A model generated the notes under the pieces. It was not told the DNA's origin. It worked only from the letters and a program-made list of their open reading frames with translations, and ran no database searches. A stretch of DNA of 6,208 nucleotides from JBCFBK01 sp050173895 (GTDB taxonomy: Bacteria; Bacteroidota; Bacteroidia; Bacteroidales; Prolixibacteraceae): positions 1 through 6,208 of the forward strand of contig JBFXKJ010000237.1 of the NCBI GenBank assembly GCA_050173895.1, in the 5' to 3' direction. The position numbers and the translations under genes were made by a program. Of the stretch, positions 1-6,208 are shown piece after piece (within the stretch, counting starts at the first letter, position 1; every line of letters begins with the position of its first letter).

Positions 1-130
1 TTGTGTTAACCATGCTAATGGCCTCTTTGTTTGTTTCTCGATGACAACATGAAAATACCAATTTTATACCTGATATACAAATATTTAACCTCTATTTTTA
101 CTCCTTTTTTAATGTGTTAAAGTAGAAATA

Positions 131-163
131 GTGAGATCCTGCGGAGCAGAATGCTTCGCTTTG
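131..163. repeat. short hairpin, possibly a degenerate dispersed repeat
   Basis: Bases 141-148 (GCGGAGCA) pair with 152-159 (TGCTTCGC) around a GAA triloop, giving an 8-bp stem with one G-T wobble. The surrounding words, read on the minus strand as a string containing GCATTCTGCTCCGCAGGATCTC, resemble the small dispersed intergenic repeats that end in AGGATCTCAC-like text in many environmental Bacteroidota genomes. That resemblance is from memory and only approximate. The following bases are T-rich but interrupted by G, A and C, so a terminator is less convincing here than at 372-409. No second copy was noticed in the window. Confidence 0.3.
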
Positions 164-363
164 ATTCTTGTTTTGTTGTTATGCTAAGAGGATGGGGTCG
201 CAGGAAGCAAGCCCAAAAGGATATTACAAGCTTTCTTACCCAGGCTGTTAATCCGGAGATTGATACTTCCGGCATTTTTCTTTCAGTTTCAGGTTCTTTC
301 ATGTCAGGTTGAATCAGTTCCTAATTCAAAAGGAATAACGCATATCTTTATCTCTAAATTGTT

Positions 364-371
364 TACTTTTG
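364..371 (+). promoter_or_regulatory. candidate Bacteroidota -7 promoter element
   Basis: TACTTTTG matches the Bacteroidota housekeeping -7 consensus TAnnTTTG exactly. The partner TTG/TTTG expected about 19-21 bases upstream is absent: that stretch reads near ACGCAT. If used, transcription would begin around 377 and give a leader of about 200 bases before the E1 start at 581. The element abuts the stem-loop at 372-409, and the two interpretations compete. One match to a loose 8-base consensus in AT-rich DNA is weak evidence. Confidence 0.22.
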
Positions 372-409
372 GTCCGGAAAAACGAAGTTTATCAGCCGGG
401 CTCTTTTTT
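372..409 (+). terminator. stem-loop with T tract, possible terminator or leader attenuator
   Basis: GTCCGG (372-377) pairs with CCGGGC (396-401), six pairs including one G-U. Inside it AAAC (380-383) can pair with GTTT (387-390) around a GAA triloop. Two bases after the stem come six T residues (404-409), then A and four more T. This is the layout of an intrinsic terminator on the + strand. The stem is short and has an asymmetric internal loop, so stability is modest. It could end a transcript from the left of the window, or act within the E1 leader if transcription begins upstream. Confidence 0.3.
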
Positions 410-580
410 ATTTTCACAGGTTTTCCCCCGGATACACGGAAATGAAGGCGGTGAAAAAGAATGTCTTCCGAAACAGTTGGAAGCTTTTTCAGGCCCAGCC
501 GGCAGAGCAGTATTAAAACAAATTCGTATCCGAAAGTGTTATTTTGGGTGAATTTCAACATACGAGAACGCCAGAAGCAG

Positions 581-3037
581 ATGATTGAAAGAAAAACCAA
601 ATCGAAATCGATGTCCCTTGAAAATACTGATCTTTTAACAGCCACGGATCCCTTGATCGCGGAGGTGCTGGATGATTATTATCTTGCGCATTTGAGCAGG
701 CAGTTAAGCTTGCTTGGACGACGCGAAGTTCATAACGGAAGAGCCCATTTCGGGATATTTGGCGATGGCAAGGAAGTAGCGCAGATTGCCTATGCCAAGA
801 GTTTCAGAAAAGGAGACTGGAGGTCGGGTTATTACCGGGATCAGACTTTCATGCTGGCGCTTGGCCTTTTAAAGCCGGAGGAATTTTTTGCCATGATCTA
901 CGGCGACCCCGACGTCAATTACAATCCGTCGGTCGGAGGAAGGAATTTCAACAACCATTTCAGCACGCCGAACATCAACGACAAAGGTGAGATCAGGGAT
1001 CTTTCACTGCGATACAATTCGGCATCGGACGTTTCGTCGACCGGCGGACAGATGCCCAGGCTGCTGGGACTGGCCCAGGCATCGGGGATTGTAAGGAAGC
1101 GGCCTGAGCTGAAAAAACATTTGAACAACAATGTCGACGGCAACGAAGTAGCCTTCGGCTCGATTGGCGATGCCAGCACATCCGAAGGAATGTTTTTTGA
1201 GACCATGAATGCCGCAGCCGTGATGCAGGTTCCCCTGGCAGTAGCCGTGTACGACGATGGTTACGGTATCAGTGTTCCCATTGATCTGCAGACGGTCAAG
1301 TCGAGCATCTCAAAAGCGCTTAAGGGATTTCAGAAAGAAAAAAACACAAACGGCATTTCTATATACAGCGGCAAAGGATGGGATTATCCGGGCCTGGTCA
1401 GCATGTTTGCCCGGGGCATTGAACAGTGCCGCACAAGCCACACGCCCGTTTTGTTTCATGTTCAGGAAGTCACGCAACCTTTGGGCCATTCCACTTCGGG
1501 TTCACATGAACGTTATAAATCAAAGGAAAGGCTGGAGTGGGAAACGGAGTACGATTGTCTGAACCGTTTTCGCCGCTGGCTGCTCGAAACGGGCAAGGCA
1601 GATGATGAAATGATAGACGCCATTGAGAAGAAAGCCAGGAAAACAGCCCGGCAGGCCATGGAAAACGCATGGGCCCATTATACCGGAAATCTGTCGGAAG
1701 AAACAGAAAGCCTGGACAGGCTGGTAAGCAGGATCGTGGAAAAATCGCCTGATTTGATACACAGCGGTCACGACTTCCGGCAGGTGCGCGAAAAGATCTT
1801 CCCCACGAGAAGGGCGCTGATCAGCTTTGCGAAACGACTGAGCTACGATTTGTACGGAGAACCCGGGCTTGGTGAGGAACAAGCAGCCCTTCAGCAATGG
1901 ATCGCCCGCTTTTCAAAGAGAAGCGGTCATTTTTACAATCGCCAGCTATACCGCGAAGGAAACGATTCCGTCCTGCGTGTCGGTCCTGTGCCTGTCCGCT
2001 ACGGCCAGGATCCGGAAGAAGTAAACGGATCGGAGATCATCAACCGCAATTTCGATGTCCTCTTTACCAAATACCCGAATCTGGTCACCTTCGGAGAGGA
2101 CACGGGCAAACTTGGCGATGTGAACCAGGGGATGAAAGGGATGCAGGCAAAATACGGCATTGAGCGCGTATCGGACACCGGCATCCGCGAGACGACCATC
2201 ATCGGGCAGGGTATCGGCCTGGCCTTACGCGGATTCCGGCCCATAGCGGAAATACAGTATCTGGACTACCTGATGTACGGCCTGGCCACGCTAAGTGACG
2301 ACCTGGCCAGTCTTCAGTACCGCACCCTCGGCAAGCAGGCTGCCCCTGTCATTGTCCGGACACGGGGACACCAGCTCCAGGGGATCTGGCATGCGGGCTC
2401 TCCGATGCAGATGCTGCTCGGCTCCCTTCGCGGGATGTACCTGTGCGTTCCCCGAAACATGACTGAAGCCGCCGGTTTCTACAATACCCTGTTGCATGCA
2501 AACGACCCCGCGCTGGTGATCGAACCGTTGAAAGGATACAACGTGAAGGAAAAACTCCCCGCCAACATCGGCGAGTTCCGCATCCCACTGGGGGTGCCCG
2601 ATCTGGTCGAAGAAGGGACCGACGTCACGCTCGTCACCTACGGATGGAATGTGCATCATGCGGTGAAAGCTGCGGCTTTGCTGAAAACCAGGAGTATTTC
2701 GGTTGAAGTGATCGATGTAAGGACCCTCCTGCCTTTCGACGTGAATCACCGCATCCTGGAATCGGTCAAAAAAACCGGCAGGCTGATTTTCGTCGACGAA
2801 GACGTTCCCGGAGGAGCAACTGCCTACATGATGCAGAAAGTGATGGAAGAACAACATGCGTTCAATTACCTGGACACCGCCCCCCGCACGCTTCCTGCCA
2901 TGGAGCACCGTCCCGCCTATGGCATCGACGGGGAGTATTTTTCCAAACCGAATGTGGAACGTATTTTCGAATCGATCTATGAGATGATGCGTGAAACCGA
3001 TCTTCAAAAATATCCGCCGTTAAAAATGAAAACGTAA
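581..3037 (+). CDS. fused alpha/beta 2-oxoacid dehydrogenase E1 component (thiamine diphosphate-dependent)
   Basis: Cytoplasmic E1 of a 2-oxoacid dehydrogenase complex (branched-chain or pyruvate type; substrate not decidable). It decarboxylates a 2-oxoacid on thiamine diphosphate and acylates the lipoyl group of E2. From the start at 581 it has 818 residues. The alpha-like half (about 22-320) has YYRDQ (84-88), the cofactor-loop sequence GDASTSEG (196-203) with YDDGYGIS (224-231), and the GHSTS loop (302-306). A linker rich in charged residues follows (about 321-470). The beta-like half has FGEDTG (504-509), IRE with the presumed catalytic Glu537, WHAGSP with His604, and a transketolase C-terminal domain with DVRTLLPFD (712-720). 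The length agrees with Bacteroidota fused E1 proteins of about 800 residues. The frame stays open back to an ATG at 461, but those 40 codons look non-coding; 611 (MSLENTD) is an equally plausible start. No strong ribosome site precedes any of the three. No E2 or E3 gene is adjacent. Confidence 0.93.
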   Translation: MIERKTKSKSMSLENTDLLTATDPLIAEVLDDYYLAHLSRQLSLLGRREVHNGRAHFGIFGDGKEVAQIAYAKSFRKGDWRSGYYRDQTFMLALGLLKPEEFFAMIYGDPDVNYNPSVGGRNFNNHFSTPNINDKGEIRDLSLRYNSASDVSSTGGQMPRLLGLAQASGIVRKRPELKKHLNNNVDGNEVAFGSIGDASTSEGMFFETMNAAAVMQVPLAVAVYDDGYGISVPIDLQTVKSSISKALKGFQKEKNTNGISIYSGKGWDYPGLVSMFARGIEQCRTSHTPVLFHVQEVTQPLGHSTSGSHERYKSKERLEWETEYDCLNRFRRWLLETGKADDEMIDAIEKKARKTARQAMENAWAHYTGNLSEETESLDRLVSRIVEKSPDLIHSGHDFRQVREKIFPTRRALISFAKRLSYDLYGEPGLGEEQAALQQWIARFSKRSGHFYNRQLYREGNDSVLRVGPVPVRYGQDPEEVNGSEIINRNFDVLFTKYPNLVTFGEDTGKLGDVNQGMKGMQAKYGIERVSDTGIRETTIIGQGIGLALRGFRPIAEIQYLDYLMYGLATLSDDLASLQYRTLGKQAAPVIVRTRGHQLQGIWHAGSPMQMLLGSLRGMYLCVPRNMTEAAGFYNTLLHANDPALVIEPLKGYNVKEKLPANIGEFRIPLGVPDLVEEGTDVTLVTYGWNVHHAVKAAALLKTRSISVEVIDVRTLLPFDVNHRILESVKKTGRLIFVDEDVPGGATAYMMQKVMEEQHAFNYLDTAPRTLPAMEHRPAYGIDGEYFSKPNVERIFESIYEMMRETDLQKYPPLKMKT

Positions 3038-3058
3038 AAATTTGTTAATGCCGGAAGA

Positions 3059-3103
3059 TTTAACCAATCACCCCTTTTCAATTATCGGGAATAATTGGTT
3101 AAA
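3059..3103. repeat. perfect 10-bp inverted repeat before the efflux operon
   Basis: TTTAACCAAT (3059-3068) and ATTGGTTAAA (3094-3103) are exact reverse complements separated by 25 bases. It lies 21 bases after the E1 stop and about 67 bases before the adaptor start. In RNA it would form an AT-rich stem with a large loop, in which CCC and GGG could add a small inner pairing. No T tract follows the right arm, so an intrinsic terminator is unlikely. A paired binding site for a regulator of the efflux operon is possible, but no regulator gene is visible in the window. Confidence 0.5.
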
Positions 3104-3170
3104 CTTGCAGGACTGTATCCGGGAAACCTGCCGCGAACAGTATGTGAACTTAAATCAACCTGGCATTCCA

Positions 3171-4223
3171 ATGAATAAACCTATTCTCTTTTCCTTTGCA
3201 GGATCCGTGTGCCTCCTGCTCATGCTTGCAGCCTGCCGGCATCAGGGTGAGCCCGGAAAGAGGATCAACCGCAGTGAAATGCTCACCGCAGAAGCTTTTG
3301 TCGTCACTCCAGCCCCTTTTGAGAACCGGATTACCGTCACGGCCAGTCTGCTGCCTGCCGAATCGGTCGAGATTAAAACGCCTGTCTCAGGCACTGTTCT
3401 GGCTATTCACTTTAAAGAAGGACAGGAAGTAAGAGAAGGACAGCCGCTGGTCCAGATCGATGACCGGGTATGGAACGCGCAGATCAAAGGATTAAGGGCA
3501 CAGTTGAAAGCAGCAAATGAAGAACTTCGGCGAAAAGAAGCGCTGTTTGAGGCCGAAGGAGCAAGCCGGGAAGAAGTCGAAACCTCTCAGTCGGCGGTAC
3601 AACAGCTTGAAGCAAGGATCGAGGAGCTCTCGGTATATGTTTCCCTTGCCAAGGTACCTGCCCCCTTCAACGGGAAGGTAGGGATGCGCGACTTCAGTAT
3701 CGGCGCTTTTCTTTCGCAGGGACAGACCATCACGGATATTGCCCAGTCTGACCGGTTGAAGATCGACTTCAGTTTGCCGGGCCGCTATGTCAGTCAGGTG
3801 AAGCCTGGCAATGAAATAACCGTCATTTCAAACGGCGATTCCGCCAGCGCTCCGGTATATGCAATCAACCCCGTGATCAATGCCGATGCCCGCACCATAC
3901 AGGTCAGGGCACTTCTTCAGAATGCCCGGAAGTGGCTGCCCGGCGATTTCACCGAGGTTTCACTGGTCCTTGACCGGCATGATTCAGCCATGGTCATCCC
4001 CACCGAGCTGATTGTCCCTGAACTGGGAGGAGAAACCGTTTTTATAAGCAAAGGCGGAAAAGTGGTCAAGCAAAAGGTTATTACCGGGGCCAGGAACAGT
4101 AAAACCGCCCTGATCACAGAAGGGCTCTCGTCGGGAGATACCTTGCTGACAACCGGGCTGCTGCAGATAAGGGCAGGGATCCCTGTCAGAATCACCAAAA
4201 CCTCTACCCTGAAAGAGTTATGA
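3171..4223 (+). CDS. RND efflux periplasmic adaptor lipoprotein (membrane fusion protein, HlyD/AcrA-type)
   Basis: This adaptor bridges an inner-membrane RND pump and an outer-membrane channel. From the ATG at 3171 it has 350 residues. The start is chosen because it gives a proper lipoprotein signal peptide: a short basic N-terminus, a hydrophobic core and the lipobox LAAC with Cys22 as the predicted lipidated residue. The frame is open back to 3042, but the 43 extra residues would bury the signal peptide. The mature part follows the family order: first lipoyl half (about 62-98, with VSGTV and FKEGQEV), an alpha-helical hairpin rich in Glu, Lys and Ala (about 102-157), second lipoyl half (about 160-192, with APFNGKVG), beta-barrel (about 196-268), and a membrane-proximal domain (about 273-342) ending near GLLQIRAGIPV. 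No Shine-Dalgarno site is obvious. Its stop overlaps the start of the pump gene. Substrate cannot be predicted. Confidence 0.93.
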   Translation: MNKPILFSFAGSVCLLLMLAACRHQGEPGKRINRSEMLTAEAFVVTPAPFENRITVTASLLPAESVEIKTPVSGTVLAIHFKEGQEVREGQPLVQIDDRVWNAQIKGLRAQLKAANEELRRKEALFEAEGASREEVETSQSAVQQLEARIEELSVYVSLAKVPAPFNGKVGMRDFSIGAFLSQGQTITDIAQSDRLKIDFSLPGRYVSQVKPGNEITVISNGDSASAPVYAINPVINADARTIQVRALLQNARKWLPGDFTEVSLVLDRHDSAMVIPTELIVPELGGETVFISKGGKVVKQKVITGARNSKTALITEGLSSGDTLLTTGLLQIRAGIPVRITKTSTLKEL

Positions 4224-6208
4224 CTTTATCCGATCTCAGTATCAAACGCCCGGTCATGGCAACTGTGTTTGCCATAACGATCGTTCTTTTTGGTGTGGTC
4301 GGCTTCATGACCCTGGGCATCAGGGAATATCCCAGTGTCGATCCGCCGGTGGTCACCGTCTCGGCGAGTTATCCCGGGGCCAACGCCGAAATTATCGAAT
4401 CGCAGATCACTGAACCGCTGGAGGAATCAATCAACAGCATCGACGGCATTGAAACATTAAGTTCGGTCAGTTCCGACGGCCGCAGTTCCATTACCATTGA
4501 ATTTGACACGAGCCGGGATTTGGACAATGCAGCCAACGACGTGCGGGATAAGGTTTCGGGAGCACTTTACAGGCTTCCTCCTGACGCCGACCCCCCGGTG
4601 GTATCAAAGGCCGACGCGGATGCGCAAACAGTTCTGACAGTGACGGTACAGAGCGACAAGCGCAATCTGCTGGAGCTGACCGAAATCGGAAATAATATTT
4701 TCAAGGAGCGCCTCCAGACGATCAGCGGGGTGAGCAGTATCCGCATTTGGGGTGAACGGAAATATGCCATGCGCATTGAACTCAATCCGGCGAAACTAAC
4801 CTCTTACGGTCTGACGCCCTCCGATGTGAGCACCGCACTGGACCAGCAAAACGTTGAGCTGCCTGCGGGACGGCTGGAAGGGGAACACACGGAATACACC
4901 ATCCGTGCCCTGGGAAGGATTAACACGCCTGAAGAACTGAGCCGGATGGTGATCGCAAAAAAAGGAAATGTGCTGGTCAGGCTGGCCGACCTGGGATCCG
5001 TCCGGTTCGGAGCGGAGAACGAGCGGACCATCATGCGTGGTAACAAGCTGATTCCCATGATCGGCGTAGCACTGCAACCGCAGCCCGGAGCCAACCACAT
5101 TGAGATCGTCGATGAAGCTTTCCGCCGGATTGAACAGATAAAAAAAGAGATACCCGAAGATATTAAGCTGGATATCGCACTCGATACCACGCAGAGTATC
5201 CGCAAGGCTATCAGCGAAGTGCAGGAAACCATCCTCATTGCTTTTGCACTGGTGGTGCTGGTGGTCTTCTTCTTTTTGAGGAGCTGGCGTATTACGCTGG
5301 TTCCTGTGATCGTCATCCCGATCTCCCTGGTCGGCACCTTCTTCATCCTCTTTATCGCGGGCTACTCGATCAATGTGCTGACCCTTCTTGGACTGGTACT
5401 GGCTACCGGGCTGGTGGTCGACGATGCGATCGTGGTCATGGAGAATATTTATTCAAAGGTTGAAAAAGGGATGGATCCTGTTCAGGCGGCTTTTAAAGGA
5501 AGCCGGGAAGTTTTCTTCGCTGTGATCTCCACCTCGGTGAGCCTGATCTGTGTGTTCCTGCCCATCTTCTTTCTGGAGGGGCTCACCGGGCGCCTGTTCC
5601 GTGAATTCGCCATGGTAGTGGCCGGAGCAATCCTGCTCTCGACCTTTGTCTCCCTGTCGCTCACACCGATGATGAGTGCGAGGGTATTGAAGGGCAGGGT
5701 GCGTGAGGGCCGGATTATGCATTCGTTCAGACAGGCAGTCGACTGGATGACCTCCGTCTACACCCGCTCCCTCCATGCCTTTATGCGGCGCAAGTGGCTC
5801 GCCTTTCCGCTCATTGCATTTATTGCCGGGCTGATTGTTCTCTTCGGTAAAATGCTGCCCGAGGAGCTGGCCCCCCTTGAAGACAAAAGCCGGATCCGGA
5901 TCAGTTCAACCGCACCTGAGGGAACTTCATTCGAAGCGATGGACGCCTATCAGCGCGAATTAATGCTGATCATGGACACGCTGCGCGAAAGCCGGTTTAT
6001 AATGGGAATCACTGCCTTCGGCGGCGGTTCCTCCTCGTCCGTGAATTCAGCCTTCATCCGGCTCACCCTTTTGCCTCCGGCAGAAAGAGAGAAAAGCCAG
6101 ATGGAACTGGCCCGCCAACTCAGCCAGATCGTTAAAAAATACAACTTCGCACAATCGCTGGTGATTCAGGAACCAACCATTACCGCCGCCCGCGGAGGAA
6201 GGAACAGT
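4220..6208 (+). CDS. RND efflux pump, HAE-1/AcrB-type inner-membrane permease (3' end cut by window)
   Basis: Proton-driven inner-membrane exporter, the partner of the adaptor just upstream. The ATG at 4220 lies inside the adaptor stop (ATGA), so the two are probably translationally coupled in one operon. The 663 codons run without a stop to the window edge; AcrB-like pumps are about 1,020-1,050 residues, so roughly 350-400 are missing. Visible parts are TM1 (about 12-32, after an SIKRPV opening), the first large periplasmic porter region with REYPSVDPP and SYPGANAE (about 35-330), TM2-TM6 (about 336-485), TM7 (about 526-545), PEELAPLED, and the start of the second periplasmic region. TM4 carries GLVVDDAIVV with Asp401-Asp402, matching the AcrB proton-relay pair Asp407-Asp408. 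The TM10 lysine lies beyond the window. The opening is characteristic of Bacteroidota pumps. It is a multidrug-type rather than a heavy-metal-type sequence, but the substrate is unknown. Confidence 0.95.
   Translation, partial: MTLSDLSIKRPVMATVFAITIVLFGVVGFMTLGIREYPSVDPPVVTVSASYPGANAEIIESQITEPLEESINSIDGIETLSSVSSDGRSSITIEFDTSRDLDNAANDVRDKVSGALYRLPPDADPPVVSKADADAQTVLTVTVQSDKRNLLELTEIGNNIFKERLQTISGVSSIRIWGERKYAMRIELNPAKLTSYGLTPSDVSTALDQQNVELPAGRLEGEHTEYTIRALGRINTPEELSRMVIAKKGNVLVRLADLGSVRFGAENERTIMRGNKLIPMIGVALQPQPGANHIEIVDEAFRRIEQIKKEIPEDIKLDIALDTTQSIRKAISEVQETILIAFALVVLVVFFFLRSWRITLVPVIVIPISLVGTFFILFIAGYSINVLTLLGLVLATGLVVDDAIVVMENIYSKVEKGMDPVQAAFKGSREVFFAVISTSVSLICVFLPIFFLEGLTGRLFREFAMVVAGAILLSTFVSLSLTPMMSARVLKGRVREGRIMHSFRQAVDWMTSVYTRSLHAFMRRKWLAFPLIAFIAGLIVLFGKMLPEELAPLEDKSRIRISSTAPEGTSFEAMDAYQRELMLIMDTLRESRFIMGITAFGGGSSSSVNSAFIRLTLLPPAEREKSQMELARQLSQIVKKYNFAQSLVIQEPTITAARGGRNS

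Larger units (their letters stand above)
1..580. other. AT-rich non-coding leader, no supportable gene
   Basis: This stretch is visibly richer in A and T than the genes to its right. The three forward frames meet stops within the first 52 bases, so any gene entering from the left on the + strand would contribute at most a short tail. Short reading frames on both strands (about 60 residues) show no recognisable domain. The forward frame open from 461 continues into the E1 gene, but its first 40 codons do not resemble the start of E1 proteins. The stretch holds the hairpin near 141-159, the promoter-like element at 364-371 and the stem-loop with T tract at 372-409. A second, poorer promoter-like string (TATTTTG, 540-546) lies just before the chosen E1 start. 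No tRNA-like or riboswitch-like fold was recognised by eye. Confidence 0.6.

Noticed and set aside
1..52. C-terminal tail of a gene entering from the left on the + strand (frame closing at 50-52)
   Set aside because: Only about 16 residues would be present, with no recognisable character; it cannot be told apart from random open sequence.
2..120. Two copies of TGTGTTAA (2-9 and 113-120) as possible direct repeats flanking an insertion
   Set aside because: Eight AT-rich bases can recur by chance, and nothing between them resembles a mobile element or terminal inverted repeats.
117..302. A 61-codon open frame on the minus strand in the leader
   Set aside because: Its C-terminal part is just the translation of the hairpin or repeat region near 141-159; no domain or conserved motif is visible.
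304..645. A 113-codon open frame on the minus strand across the E1 leader
   Set aside because: It runs into the true start of the E1 gene, has no recognisable family features and no supporting promoter or ribosome site.
2291..3007. A 238-codon open frame on the minus strand, opposite the end of the E1 gene
   Set aside because: It lies wholly antisense to well-supported E1 coding sequence, is rich in His, Phe and Gly as expected for a shadow frame, and shows no recognisable domain.
3059..3103. The inverted repeat as an intrinsic terminator for the E1 gene or as ends of a small mobile element
   Set aside because: No T tract follows the right arm and the stem is AT-rich, which argues against a terminator; 45 bases with no flanking target duplication argues against a mobile element.
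4804..5346. A 180-codon Ser-rich open frame on the minus strand
   Set aside because: It is antisense to the RND pump, whose frame is continuous and has clear family motifs throughout this stretch.

Overview
The window looks like chromosomal DNA of a Bacteroidota (Bacteroidetes) member, probably an uncultured Bacteroidales/Cytophagia-type organism. The evidence is the fused alpha/beta 2-oxoacid dehydrogenase E1, an architecture I know mainly from that phylum, the very Bacteroidota-like opening of the RND pump, and start codons without clear Shine-Dalgarno sequences. This assignment is inference from protein character; no rRNA or other marker gene is present.

Layout. Positions 1-580 are an AT-rich leader with no supportable gene. 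They hold a short hairpin that may be a dispersed repeat (about 131-163), a possible Bacteroidota -7 promoter element (364-371) and a stem-loop followed by a T tract (372-409). Positions 581-3037 encode a complete single-chain E1 component with alpha-like and beta-like halves. After a 133-base gap containing a perfect 10-bp inverted repeat (3059-3103) comes an efflux operon, also on the + strand. Its first gene is a lipoprotein periplasmic adaptor (3171-4223). The second is an RND inner-membrane pump starting at 4220 with a 4-base ATGA overlap; it is still open at the right edge (663 codons present, roughly two thirds of a normal pump).

How the genes work together. The adaptor and pump form two parts of a tripartite proton-driven exporter. 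The outer-membrane channel is not in the window and would be expected downstream. The E1 enzyme decarboxylates a 2-oxoacid and passes the acyl group to an E2 that is not encoded here, so it probably works with E2/E3 encoded elsewhere. Nothing links the E1 functionally to the pump apart from adjacency and shared strand. No previously undescribed system is evident. The points most worth checking are the altered thiamine-diphosphate motif in the E1, the inverted repeat ahead of the pump operon, and the start-codon choices of the first two genes.
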